From positions 1 through 64,000 of the forward strand of contig CAJUIQ010000007.1 in assembly GCA_910586545.1 (NCBI GenBank): a stretch of 64,000 bases of DNA. Reading direction: 5' to 3'. Numbering within the stretch: position 1 is the first letter of the stretch; each line of letters begins with the position of its first letter. This DNA comes from an uncultured Eubacteriales bacterium. GTDB lineage: Bacteria > Bacillota > Clostridia > Oscillospirales > CAG-272. A program made the translations under genes and the position numbers. The notes under the pieces were generated by a model. The model saw nothing but the letters and a program-made list of their open reading frames with translations. It was not told where the DNA came from and ran no database searches. This document shows, piece after piece, positions 43,974-51,987 of this stretch.

Positions 43974-44543
43974 ATGAAAATGAAAGAAGTATCACAGGAG
44001 AAAGAAGAAGCCGTTTGCAAGCTTTCCGATGTGGCGGAAATTCGATATCTGCACCGGGGGAATACGGAAATCTTTTTGAAAAACGGCTTCCCCGGCGCAC
44101 GGATTCAATATCAGCAGGAGGATGGAAGCAAAGGCGTGGAGGAACACAGTCGAATCTGGCTGCATCGCGCATTCCCCTTTGATCTTTTGGAAGAGTATAT
44201 ATCTGTACAGAACAAGGATCAGGAGGAGATTGGTTTAATACGTTCTTTAGCCGACTTTGATGAAGAGGCGCAGAAAATTTTATGCGGAGAATTGGAGCAT
44301 AAGTATTATACCCCCAAGATTACAAAGATTGTATCACTGAAGGAGGCACACGGATATTCATTCTGGCAGGTGGAAAGCGATGCGGGAGAGTTGCAGTTTA
44401 CGCTTCAGGACACCTTTCGCAGCTTGCTGCGGGTAGGCGAGGATAAGGTTTTTGTTTTTGACAATTATGGGAATCGATATGTGATCGAAAGCCTGAAAGG
44501 GTTGGATCGACACAGCCTGCGCAAGATCGAACTGTATTTGTAA
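43974..44543 (+). CDS. DUF1854 domain-containing protein
   Basis: 189 residues. The sequence follows the DUF1854 pattern: an N-terminal RYLHRGNTEIFLKNGFPGARI, then the conserved HRAFPFDLLEEYISVQNKDQEEIGLI, and a C-terminal half around ETDAGELQFTL-type strands (EVESDAGELQFTLQD in this protein reads QVESDAGELQFTLQD). No membrane segment. Position between two ABC exporter genes, with 9- and 10-base gaps, argues for an accessory subunit or coupled cytoplasmic factor. Its biochemical role is unknown. Start ATG follows AAGGAGG. Confidence 0.82.
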   Translation: MKMKEVSQEKEEAVCKLSDVAEIRYLHRGNTEIFLKNGFPGARIQYQQEDGSKGVEEHSRIWLHRAFPFDLLEEYISVQNKDQEEIGLIRSLADFDEEAQKILCGELEHKYYTPKITKIVSLKEAHGYSFWQVESDAGELQFTLQDTFRSLLRVGEDKVFVFDNYGNRYVIESLKGLDRHSLRKIELYL

Positions 44544-44553
44544 GGGGGCTGGA

Positions 44554-46713
44554 ATGGATAATTGTATCACTCAAATTCAGTTCAACCTGGGCCCGGATAA
44601 CGAGACGATATCGGGACAGGTAGAATTTTGTGAAAACGGTATGCGAGTCGTTGCGTCCGGAAAAGAAAAATGGATTCCTATGGAAGGAGTTCGAGCATTT
44701 CGATGCGACGTGGGCGTGGGCAGTGTGGCCTTGGAGGTCTGCCGCGAGGATGGTGATCATCTAGTATGTCGGGGCACGATGGATTATCTTGCGGTATTTT
44801 CTGCAGCGTCCAAACGAATGAATCGATTTTTAGACGGCGCTGTTCCCACAGAGGAATGGAAACAGTATAAAAAGGCAGTTTGCCCCAAGTGTCATCGGCC
44901 TTATTTGCCGGATTCGGAAATTTGTCCCCGATGTACGAAAAAGGGCGGATATTTACGGCGTTTGTGGAAAATGGCGAAATCCAGCCGTGTCTATATTTAT
45001 CTATCCGTACTGATTTTTATTGCGGTAGCAGCGCTGAATTTGGCGCTGCCATATCTCAATCGGGTACTGGTTGACGATTATATCAAGGCGGAACGACTTC
45101 CGGTAGCCAGCCAGTATATCTTGGCTGTACTTATGATTTTGCTAGTCACTTTTGCGGTACGGCTTCTGGGCATCGCTCGCAGCTTTGCCCAAGTACGTGC
45201 AGGTACCAAACTAATTGTCGTTTTGCGTCAAACGCTGTTTCAAAAGATAGAGGCTCTTTCTCTATCGAAAGTGTCCAAGCGGACAGCGGGGGAACTGATG
45301 AACCGGGTCACACAGGACTCCAGTCAGCTTCAGGACTTTTTTACCAGTGACGTAGGGGGACTAATTGAACAGATCCTTACTTTGTTTAGCCTTGGCATCA
45401 TTTTATTTGTATATGATTGGCGGCTGGCGCTGATGGTTCTGTTGCCGGCTCCCCTAGTAATGTTGTCTCACCGCCTTATGTGGCGGTATTTGGGCCCACG
45501 TTATCGCAAGCAGTGGTGGCGCGGCAATCGGTTGTATGAAACTTTGTACGATATTTTTTCCGGCATTCGAGTAGTCAAGGCTTTTGGTATGGAGAAAAAA
45601 GAGATGGATCGGTATGATATGGTCAATTTGCAGGAGACGGATGTGCGGATCCAGAACGAAACTTATTTTGCTGTGATTTCTCCTATTACCAATTTTTTGA
45701 TGGGTGTGGGCGAATTCTTTCTGTTATATTATGTAGGAAACCAAATTTTAGATGGAACCATGACGCTTGGCGCTATGCAGCAGTTTTCTGCTTATGTGGC
45801 GATGATTTACGGTCCGCTACGCTGGCTGTCTTTTATGCCCCGCCGCCTGGCCCGCACTATGACTTCTCTTGTTCGTGTGTTTGATGTGCTGGACGAGCAG
45901 GAAGATGTGACGGACAGAGAAAACGCTGTGGATCAAATCATTGTAGGCAATATTGAACTAGATAATGTATCCTTTGGATATGAAGACGCCAAAGACGTGC
46001 TGCGCAAAGTAAACTTGCAGATAAAGCCGGGAGAAATGATTGGTATTGTTGGACGTTCCGGAGCGGGAAAATCCACACTGATCAATTTGGTGATGCGAAT
46101 GTATGATCCGGATGAGGGAGCCATTCGAATTGACGGAACGGATTTACGGGATATTACCCAGCAGTCCCTGCGCAGCCAAATCGGCGCGGTATTGCAGGAA
46201 ACCTTTCTGTTTACTGGAACGCTGCTGCAAAATATTTGTTATTCCAAACCGGATGCTTCCTATGACGAAGTGATTACAGCGGCAAAGCTTGCCGGAGTAC
46301 ATTCCTTTGCCGTGAAGCTACCCGACGGATATAATACTCTGGTGGGAGAGAGGGGGCATACTTTATCCGGCGGAGAGCGGCAGCGCGTAGCGATTGCTCG
46401 GGCGCTGCTCCACAATCCCCAAATTTTGATTTTGGATGAAGCTACGGCCTCATTGGATACAGAAACGGAAAAGGATATACAGGATGCCCTGCAAAAGCTG
46501 ATAGCCGGCAGAACGACAATAGCGATTGCCCATCGGTTGTCTACATTGCGAAATGCTTCCCGCTTAGTAGTGCTGGATCATGGCTGTGTGGCGGAAGTTG
46601 GCACGCATGATGAGCTGCTTGCCAGAGAGGGTCTGTATTATGAATTGGTTATGGCACAGCGGCAAATGTCAAAAATGCCGGGTGTCTCAGAATCTGCGGC
46701 GCAGCCTATATAA
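44554..46713 (+). CDS. ABC exporter (permease-ATPase) with N-terminal zinc-ribbon domain, second subunit
   Basis: 719 residues. A short beta-rich N-terminal domain (1-95) is followed by a four-Cys zinc ribbon (CPKC at 110-113, CPRC at 124-127), a six-helix exporter domain (about 145-430) and an ATPase domain with GRSGAGKST, LSGGERQR, DEATASLD and IAHRLST. Both ATPases look catalytically complete, unlike many heterodimers with one degenerate site. It likely forms a heterodimer with the product of 41676. A GGGG sits before the ATG. Confidence 0.92.
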   Translation: MDNCITQIQFNLGPDNETISGQVEFCENGMRVVASGKEKWIPMEGVRAFRCDVGVGSVALEVCREDGDHLVCRGTMDYLAVFSAASKRMNRFLDGAVPTEEWKQYKKAVCPKCHRPYLPDSEICPRCTKKGGYLRRLWKMAKSSRVYIYLSVLIFIAVAALNLALPYLNRVLVDDYIKAERLPVASQYILAVLMILLVTFAVRLLGIARSFAQVRAGTKLIVVLRQTLFQKIEALSLSKVSKRTAGELMNRVTQDSSQLQDFFTSDVGGLIEQILTLFSLGIILFVYDWRLALMVLLPAPLVMLSHRLMWRYLGPRYRKQWWRGNRLYETLYDIFSGIRVVKAFGMEKKEMDRYDMVNLQETDVRIQNETYFAVISPITNFLMGVGEFFLLYYVGNQILDGTMTLGAMQQFSAYVAMIYGPLRWLSFMPRRLARTMTSLVRVFDVLDEQEDVTDRENAVDQIIVGNIELDNVSFGYEDAKDVLRKVNLQIKPGEMIGIVGRSGAGKSTLINLVMRMYDPDEGAIRIDGTDLRDITQQSLRSQIGAVLQETFLFTGTLLQNICYSKPDASYDEVITAAKLAGVHSFAVKLPDGYNTLVGERGHTLSGGERQRVAIARALLHNPQILILDEATASLDTETEKDIQDALQKLIAGRTTIAIAHRLSTLRNASRLVVLDHGCVAEVGTHDELLAREGLYYELVMAQRQMSKMPGVSESAAQPI

Positions 46714-46747
46714 AAAATAACCGGGTACTTGACCCGGTTATTTTTTT
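46713..46747 (+). terminator. Terminator of the ABC/DUF1854 operon
   Basis: AAAATAACCGGGT pairs with ACCCGGTTATTTT around ACTTG and ends in a T-run, immediately after the stop codon. Confidence 0.88.
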
Positions 46748-46754
46748 ATATTAC

Positions 46755-46783
46755 TTCACACAAGAAAAAGAAAGTGCTATAAT
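46755..46783 (+). promoter_or_regulatory. Promoter of the ECF S-component gene
   Basis: TTCACA (46755-46760), 17 bases, TATAAT (46778-46783). The leader is only about 25 bases, too short for a riboswitch. Confidence 0.75.
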
Positions 46784-46813
46784 AAATATACGATCAAAAG
46801 GAGGTGCAGATTA

Positions 46814-47329
46814 ATGCATAAGCAAATTCAGCGACTTGTCGGTACAGCACTGCTTGCCGCAATGGTTTTTGTGGCGACTATGATGCTGAGTGTTCCACTG
46901 CCGGGAAGTGGCTACGGAAACTTTGGAGATGTGTTTGTCATTATGGCGGCATTCTTTCTGGGCCCGGGATGGGGTTTTGCTGCCGCAGCTATTGGGTCGG
47001 CACTTGCAGATATTGTGCTGGGATTTGCCTTGTATGCACCTGCTACTTTTTTGATTAAAGGATGTATGGCAATGGTATTCGCCTATCTTTGCCGTTCTGC
47101 ACGGCCTAGGGCCTGGTTTGTTTTCAGTGCGTTTCTTTCGGAGTCGGTGATGATTGGCGGATACTTTGTTTTTGAATGTCTGCTGTATAGTCCGGGGGCT
47201 GCTTTAGCAAATATTCCGGGAAATTTGGCACAGGGCGCGTTTGGACTGCTTCTTTCCTCTGCGCTTGTCATCACCGCTTCTGCCAGCAAGCCCATTATGC
47301 AGTATGCGGCCGTATGGAAGAAAAAATAG
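46814..47329 (+). CDS. ECF transporter substrate-binding S component
   Basis: 171 residues, almost wholly hydrophobic with about six membrane helices. The conserved start of S components is present: an Ala-rich helix, then VPLPGSGYGNFGDVFVIMAAFFLGPGWG. These proteins bind a vitamin or metal and dock to a shared EcfAAT module, which is not in the window. Substrate cannot be read from the sequence; the GYGNFGD pattern resembles uptake proteins for pyrimidine-related or vitamin compounds. AGGAGG precedes the ATG. It is convergent with the sialidase-like gene, only three bases apart. Confidence 0.85.
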   Translation: MHKQIQRLVGTALLAAMVFVATMMLSVPLPGSGYGNFGDVFVIMAAFFLGPGWGFAAAAIGSALADIVLGFALYAPATFLIKGCMAMVFAYLCRSARPRAWFVFSAFLSESVMIGGYFVFECLLYSPGAALANIPGNLAQGAFGLLLSSALVITASASKPIMQYAAVWKKK

Positions 47330-47331
47330 AA

Positions 47332-48435
47332 TTACTTTTCATACTGCACACGATAGGTTCGGATGTATACACGGCGTAACTGCCCTGTAGGCGCGCCCTC
47401 TTCTATGCCTTCCTTTGGATCGTCATAAATGATGGTGATTTCCCCAGGGCGGCTTTCAAATGCGCTGTTGTACCCGGAGGGACTTTTATCCCATTGTCCA
47501 TCACAAGGCTCAATGATATGAGGCTGACTCCAGGTACGTCCTGCATCCGGAGAAAACAACAATATGGTGTGGATATGGCCGGAAACGCATACCAGGGTGC
47601 CGTCTTCCATGGTGAAAAGTTTAGGCAAAACGCCCCAAGGGCAGATTTCGTAAGGGGGCTCCCAGGTTTTTCCGCTGTCATAGGAATGGGTACAGTACAG
47701 AGGTGAATATACTTCATGCCCTCCGGTGCGAATCACGCATACAATGTGCCCCGGTTCGAGTTCTATACAGTCCGGTTCGCAATATCCTTCTGCGTTTACA
47801 TCCGGGATGGGATAAGTTTGCACATCTGCGATGGTAGACAAAAAGGAAAATGTATTTCCACCGTCCTTAGATAAGATGCACCAGGAACGATACAGGTAAA
47901 AATCATAGCCATTATTCTTCTGGAAATAGGGACATAGGGTGACGTCGTCCCTGGTTTGTCCGTACATGGTGGCTAAGATATCTCCATTAGACAGTTGGAT
48001 CAGTCCGTTGGAGATGCAGCTGGTATGGCTGTTTTTAGAGTCTCCCCAGCCCATGCAGAGTCCGGGAATGTCAATTTGTGTAAAGGATGTGGTGATTTTT
48101 CCAGCAATCACATCCTCCATAGTGTTCGCTCGGTATATACCGGCGATAAAGGGGATTTTTTCTTGGTCAAAGCTTCGGATGGCGCTATGCACGACATTAT
48201 CAAAGGACAGAGCGTAAAAGGAGCCGTCTTGCAGTTGAATAAAGCGGTCTGTCTTGCGGCCTTCTTCCAGGGAAAGTTTCTTCCAGCTTTGGCCTTTATT
48301 GCCGGAATACAACGCATAGGGAACAGGGGATTCAACGGGAAGAAAAATTTGCCCATCCCGGGATTGCGTGTCTTTGTAAGCGTAGCTGCCGCAGCCGACG
48401 GCTTGATGAGACAGCTTTTCCAATATGTACTTCAT
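47332..48435 (-). CDS. Sialidase-like BNR/Asp-box repeat protein
   Basis: 367 residues, a six-bladed beta-propeller by repeats: Asp boxes are seen as SGNKGQSWKKL, SKDGGNTFSFL, SYDSGKTWEPP and SPDAGRTWSQP. The family includes exo-alpha-sialidases and related glycosidases. The Arg triad needed for sialidase activity was not verified, and there is no signal peptide, so a different sugar specificity or cytoplasmic role is possible. The start follows AGACCTC read as GAGGTCT on the reverse strand; ATG 48435. Confidence 0.8.
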   Translation of the reverse strand: MKYILEKLSHQAVGCGSYAYKDTQSRDGQIFLPVESPVPYALYSGNKGQSWKKLSLEEGRKTDRFIQLQDGSFYALSFDNVVHSAIRSFDQEKIPFIAGIYRANTMEDVIAGKITTSFTQIDIPGLCMGWGDSKNSHTSCISNGLIQLSNGDILATMYGQTRDDVTLCPYFQKNNGYDFYLYRSWCILSKDGGNTFSFLSTIADVQTYPIPDVNAEGYCEPDCIELEPGHIVCVIRTGGHEVYSPLYCTHSYDSGKTWEPPYEICPWGVLPKLFTMEDGTLVCVSGHIHTILLFSPDAGRTWSQPHIIEPCDGQWDKSPSGYNSAFESRPGEITIIYDDPKEGIEEGAPTGQLRRVYIRTYRVQYEK

Positions 48436-48549
48436 ATAGAGGTCTCCAGACTAAAATTTTTATATATGTCGCAGACAGTATAGCAAGGAAACGGTCAAAA
48501 GTAAAGAAAAATTTTTAAAATAAAATAGAATAGTTTTTTTCAAAAAAAC

Positions 48550-48578
48550 TTGACAAGCTGTTCTATATATGATATAAT
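48550..48578 (+). promoter_or_regulatory. Promoter of the tRNA-Thr and tRNA-Tyr operon
   Basis: Perfect TTGACA (48550-48555), 17 bases, TATAAT (48573-48578), preceded by an A/T-tract. Confidence 0.88.
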
Positions 48579-48607
48579 TTCTCTTGCGTGAGCGGTTTGC
48601 ATGAGAT

Positions 48608-48683
48608 GCTGGTGTAGCTCAGCTGGTAGAGCAGCTGATTTGTAATCAGCAGGTCGGGGGTTCGAGTCCGTCCACCAGCTCCA
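48608..48683 (+). tRNA. tRNA-Thr (TGT anticodon)
   Basis: Acceptor GCTGGTG/CACCAGC, anticodon stem GCTGA/TCAGC around TTTGTAA (anticodon TGT), T-loop TTCGAGT, discriminator T and encoded CCA. One G-G mismatch in the T-stem. Followed by tRNA-Tyr 59 bases away. Confidence 0.95.
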
Positions 48684-48742
48684 TCGGATCTTATTAAGTG
48701 AGCTATAATCTCACGATGCGCAAAATTTAATATTTTATTTAT

Positions 48743-48827
48743 GGGGGAATTCCCGAGCGGCCAAAGGGGGCAGACTGTAAATCTGTTGTCAGTGACTTCG
48801 CTGGTTCGAATCCAGCTTCCCCCACCA
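48743..48827 (+). tRNA. tRNA-Tyr (GTA anticodon)
   Basis: Class II tRNA with a long variable arm. Acceptor GGGGGAA/TTCCCCC, anticodon stem CAGA/TCTG around CTGTAAA (anticodon GTA), T-arm CTGG-TTCGAAT-CCAG, encoded CCA. Confidence 0.95.
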
Positions 48828-48852
48828 TAAATAATCGGTTGTTTAAATGCCG

Positions 48853-48886
48853 AACAAAAAGCCTTGATTTTTCAAGGCTTTTTGTT
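48853..48886 (+). terminator. Terminator of the tRNA operon
   Basis: AACAAAAAGCCTTGA and TCAAGGCTTTTTGTT form a 15-bp stem around TTTT, 25 bases after tRNA-Tyr. Confidence 0.85.
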
Positions 48887-48938
48887 GTTTCCGTTGAAGT
48901 ATACTGCGCCGATAAATAATGCGATCAAGGCCAGGGTA

Positions 48939-49628
48939 TTACTCCAAAACAACGTCGGCAAAACCTACTTTAAATCCGGAAATAAAAGTGTTTTTATTTT
49001 CGCATACAATCTTTAATTGCCGCACCCCGGTTACATCCGCGCTAAATGCTTTGGGCAATGCGGCTCCTGTCACTTCAATGGTTGCCAGCAGCGTATCATC
49101 GCCGTAAACGCCATATGTTGCGCTTTGATTTACGTCATCCAAATTGCCAACCAACCCGGAAAGTGAGGTATACTTGCCGTCGAGGTTATAGTATGCAACG
49201 CCATAGTTCTCCGAAGCGCCAATTGTGAAGCCGCGGGTATAGGGCTGTTTTCCCATAGAAAAAGATTCTGTATCAAGCGAAGAATATTCTTTATAGAAAG
49301 TGCTGTTGTGATAATAAGCGCTTATTTGTTCTCCAATATAAGCTTTGTCTGTTCGTACTTCCGTAGTTACATTGGATTTGCTGTTATTATCGCTGGGAAC
49401 TTCATTTTTTAGAATTTGATTTTCTGTTGCTAAGGAATCGTAATCTTTCTTCAAAGCGTTGTACATTTTTTGATACTCGTCCAACGTGACCGAAAGCGTT
49501 TCGCCGTTTATATTTACCGTCACAGCATTTTGATTCTGAATTACCGACGCCGTTCCAAAGGCGGTGACGATGGAGGCGATAATAGTGCAGGCGCCGGCGA
49601 TCAACGCTACTTTTACTTTGCTGTTCAT
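48939..49628 (-). CDS. Membrane-anchored NPCBM-like carbohydrate-binding protein
   Basis: 229 residues. One membrane segment (about 7-29, VALIAGACTIIASIVTAFGTA) is followed by a coiled segment (about 45-75) and a C-terminal domain of NPCBM type (novel putative carbohydrate-binding module): YTRGFTIGASENYGVAYYNL, then TYGVYGDDTLLATIEVTG and VTGVRQLKIVCEN. The NPCBM fold binds galactose-type sugars in some glycosidases. Here no catalytic domain is attached. AGGAGG lies seven bases before the ATG. It opens an AT-rich stretch next to tRNA genes. Confidence 0.75.
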   Translation of the reverse strand: MNSKVKVALIAGACTIIASIVTAFGTASVIQNQNAVTVNINGETLSVTLDEYQKMYNALKKDYDSLATENQILKNEVPSDNNSKSNVTTEVRTDKAYIGEQISAYYHNSTFYKEYSSLDTESFSMGKQPYTRGFTIGASENYGVAYYNLDGKYTSLSGLVGNLDDVNQSATYGVYGDDTLLATIEVTGAALPKAFSADVTGVRQLKIVCENKNTFISGFKVGFADVVLE

Positions 49629-49686
49629 AAAGTCAAGTCCTCCTAAGTATAAATTCAGTGATGTTATAGAACACGCAGAATATGTC

Positions 49687-50184
49687 TTATATCTTCATTT
49701 CGGCTTTATCGCATAGTTCTTCGAGCGAGTCAACGGTATGTCCGCATTCTTTTCGATAATTTATGTGCAGTCTTGTAGCGTGTATTGCCTTGCGCAATCC
49801 TTCTGTGCCGTATTCATGAAAAATATTGTCAAAATATTTTTGTATTGCTTTGGCGCTGATTGCTCTTTTATAAATCGTTCCATCCAGCATTGCGCTCACT
49901 GCATATAGATATATAATACAGGAATTGCGATTCATTTGCGTTTTTTTTGCAATATTGGCAGCAAGCGTGTTTGCATTTTCGCCATTATGCATCTTTTTGC
50001 CATATTGATAGCAAATTTCTAACATTTCATTTGTCATTTTCTTATATGAAATTTCTTTTTCATAAGATATTTCATCGTTGCTAGATACTGATTTTTTGTC
50101 TTGTTCTTGCTTTAATAGGGCCATTTCGTCTTCTAATTTTTGAATTCGACTTAAAAGTTCTAAAATAATGGTTTCGTATTGCAT
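49687..50184 (-). CDS. Unrecognised coiled-coil protein in an AT-rich stretch
   Basis: 165 residues. The N-terminal 30 residues form a coiled coil (LELLSRIQKLEDEMALLKQEQ). A helical region follows with YQYGKKMHNGENANTLAANIAKKTQMNRNS and a conserved-looking YGTEGLRKAIHATRLHINYR. I do not recognise the family; similar helical segments occur in accessory parts of HNH-type or restriction-linked proteins, but that is a weak memory. Base composition is visibly AT-rich compared with flanking core genes, which suggests acquisition. A good promoter at 50229-50257 supports expression. No strong ribosome binding site precedes the ATG. Confidence 0.6.
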   Translation of the reverse strand: MQYETIILELLSRIQKLEDEMALLKQEQDKKSVSSNDEISYEKEISYKKMTNEMLEICYQYGKKMHNGENANTLAANIAKKTQMNRNSCIIYLYAVSAMLDGTIYKRAISAKAIQKYFDNIFHEYGTEGLRKAIHATRLHINYRKECGHTVDSLEELCDKAEMKI

Positions 50185-50228
50185 AATTCACCTATTTGTT
50201 TTTGCACTAAATGTAATTCTATAAATAC

Positions 50229-50257
50229 ATAATACGATATTTGTTTGAATTTGTCAA
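50229..50257 (-). promoter_or_regulatory. Promoter of the AT-rich accessory gene
   Basis: TTGACA (50252-50257) and TATTAT (50229-50234) with a 17-base spacer on the reverse strand. Confidence 0.7.
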
Positions 50258-50286
50258 TAGAAAATTTTAATAAATTTCATTGAGTG

Positions 50287-50316
50287 AAAAAAGGCGCCGC
50301 GTAAGCGGCGCCTTTT
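50287..50316 (-). terminator. Terminator after the DUF4303-like gene
   Basis: AAAAAAGGCGCCGC and GCGGCGCCTTTT around GTAA, downstream of the minus-strand gene that ends at 50392. Confidence 0.8.
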
Positions 50317-50391
50317 CCTATAAAGTATTTCATTATCTAAATTTCTTCTGCGGCCGTATTCTAGCATATACACTCATGCGACCTGTCGCAA

Positions 50392-51036
50392 TCAAATACA
50401 GTTATCGGAAGATTTATCTCTCTCTTGTACGTACTCCTCCCACGCCTGCGCTGCTTCTTCTGCCGACTCCTTTAAAAATTGCAGGAATGGCGCAGCTTCT
50501 CCGCCGGGATTGGCGTTTTCCGTGACCTCTCCGATCAGGTCGTAAAACTCTAAGGCATGTACAATAATCGGAATGGCACCAAATTTTTCTTTAATTTTAC
50601 CTTCTATTTGCAGACGCCTAGCTACATTGGACACAGCACATAGCAATTCGTAATAGCCAACCGGACCTTTTCCAATATAATTCATATTTTCATCGTACAT
50701 ATCTTCACAATTCTCGTATCCGATATTTTCTAACCCCAGTTCTTTGTACCATGCAAATAATGCCTGCATCCCCGCATTTCCATCCTCTGGACTGATAATA
50801 TACGTTTCATTCTGCCTGCATAGCGGTAAATTCCATCTTTCTTCACTGAAAGGAGCTGCGTGTCCGCATCCCTCTTCTGTACAATAGGAAATACAAAACT
50901 CAGAAACATTTGAAATTTCGTTATAGCAATACGCTTCATTGCAGTATACAAAAAATGAAATTGCATATATGTCCTTTTCATTCCAGCTTTGTATTACTGG
51001 CAGTACTCTGTCATACAAATACGTTTCAAAATCCAT
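50392..51036 (-). CDS. DUF4303-like protein
   Basis: 214 residues, acidic (many Glu), with the pattern WNEKDIYAISFFVYCNEAYCYNEI at the start and a mid-section with FAWYKELGLENIGYENCEDMYDENMNY. The N-terminal part recalls the DUF4303 family, which includes immunity proteins of toxin systems, but I cannot confirm the match. It has GGAGAAACAGCG before the ATG at 51036. It lies in an AT-rich stretch next to tRNA genes with other unrecognised genes and no adjacent toxin. Confidence 0.6.
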   Translation of the reverse strand: MDFETYLYDRVLPVIQSWNEKDIYAISFFVYCNEAYCYNEISNVSEFCISYCTEEGCGHAAPFSEERWNLPLCRQNETYIISPEDGNAGMQALFAWYKELGLENIGYENCEDMYDENMNYIGKGPVGYYELLCAVSNVARRLQIEGKIKEKFGAIPIIVHALEFYDLIGEVTENANPGGEAAPFLQFLKESAEEAAQAWEEYVQERDKSSDNCI

Positions 51037-51248
51037 CGCTGTTTCTCCTTTTTATTCCTATATTTGTTGCTGCAGCATATACTATATCCTAGCGTCTATT
51101 CTTATAGTACACTACACTTTAATATTTGTCAACTGCAAAAAACAACCGGTTCGTTATATCATGCGCGAACGTCGCACCATATTGCTTCACCAACATATAC
51201 TGGAAGTGTGGGGATGTCCACAAAATAATATAAAGTGAGGAAAATAGT

Positions 51249-51539
51249 ATGTGCTGTGGTTTTAACAATGAAGCCAATGAAGCCAGAAATTTTGTAGAAT
51301 ACAATGACAACGGATGCTCTTGCGGCATCGTAGCTGAGCGCGAGACAGAACGCCGTGGCTGTGGCTGTGGATGCGGCTGGGCCAGAAGCGGTGGATGCAT
51401 GAACCGCTGCAGAGAACGGCGCGAAGAACGCTGCGAAGAAAGACGCGAACGGGAATGCGGAGAACGGGAAGCGCGGAATCGCTCCTGCTGCGACTCCTGC
51501 TTTTGCAGAGGTATACGCCGGGTATTCGGCTGCAGATAA
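51249..51539 (+). CDS. Small Cys- and Arg-rich protein
   Basis: 96 residues with 16 Cys and 20 Arg, and many Glu, arranged in clusters: CSCGIV, RRGCGCGCGWARSGGC, then an alternating Arg/Glu stretch (CRERREERCEERRERECG) and CCDSCFCRG near the end. I do not recognise the family. Zinc binding, a spore or surface role, or RNA binding are all possible; none is shown. The ribosome binding site GTGAGG eight to nine bases before the ATG supports translation. The frame could also be a chance open frame, but no stop codon interrupts an unusual composition, and a hairpin follows. Confidence 0.65.
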   Translation: MCCGFNNEANEARNFVEYNDNGCSCGIVAERETERRGCGCGCGWARSGGCMNRCRERREERCEERRERECGEREARNRSCCDSCFCRGIRRVFGCR

Positions 51540-51550
51540 ATAGAACGCAT

Positions 51551-51570
51551 GCAGAGCGGAAACGCTCTGC
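51551..51570 (+). terminator. Hairpin after the Cys/Arg-rich gene
   Basis: GCAGAGCG pairs with CGCTCTGC around GAAA, but no T-run follows, so termination is uncertain. Confidence 0.45.
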
Positions 51571-51581
51571 TACATATAAAA

Positions 51582-51636
51582 ATTTCTGTTTATAAAAAAC
51601 TTCAATTTTGAATCGAATTTTTCTATAAACAGAAAT
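51582..51636. repeat. Inverted repeat in an AT-rich gap
   Basis: ATTTCTGTTTATA (51582-51594) and TATAAACAGAAAT (51624-51636) pair perfectly across 29 bases, and AATCGAATTTT occurs as a direct repeat at 51611 and 51635. It could be a terminator-like stem, operator or MITE-type remnant. Confidence 0.55.
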
Positions 51637-51731
51637 CGAATTTTCAGAGAATATTTATGCGTCCGCTGGACATACTAACCCCAACAGGCGTGGCAAGCCA
51701 TGCCAAATTTTGAAAATGAGGTATCGATGGT

Positions 51732-51920
51732 ATGAACGCAACAATAGATCGGGATGGCTGTATTGGCTGCGGCCTTTGCCCGGATATATGCCCGGAAGTG
51801 TTTCGTATCGCGGACGATGGTCTTGCGGAAGCGTACGGAGAAGTAACGGCGGACAATGTAGACAACGCAAAGCGAGCGGAGAATAGCTGCCCAGTATCCG
51901 TTATTACCGTAGAAGAATGA
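51732..51920 (+). CDS. Small [4Fe-4S] ferredoxin
   Basis: 62 residues with the cluster-binding pattern CIGCGLCPDIC and one further Cys (NSCPVSVI), a total of four ligands. It resembles single-cluster 4Fe-4S ferredoxins (about 60 aa), electron carriers for fermentative enzymes in anaerobes. The start at 51732 has GAGG about 11 bases upstream. Terminator at 51921. Single-gene unit. Confidence 0.88.
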   Translation: MNATIDRDGCIGCGLCPDICPEVFRIADDGLAEAYGEVTADNVDNAKRAENSCPVSVITVEE

Positions 51921-51955
51921 AAAAAGCCATCCCTATTGGGATGGCTTTTTCTTTT
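51921..51955 (+). terminator. Terminator of the ferredoxin gene
   Basis: AAAAAGCCATCCC and GGGATGGCTTTTT around TATT, directly after the stop codon. Confidence 0.85.
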
Positions 51956-51987
51956 AAAATCATGTTCTGCAAACTATCGAACGAATT

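Noticed and set aside
48608..51250. Integrative element bounded by att repeats at tRNA-Tyr
   Set aside because: No second copy of the tRNA 3' end was seen, and no integrase is present, so only a loose accessory stretch is claimed.
51551..51570. Hairpin after the Cys/Arg-rich gene as a strong terminator
   Set aside because: No T-run follows; kept as low-confidence only.
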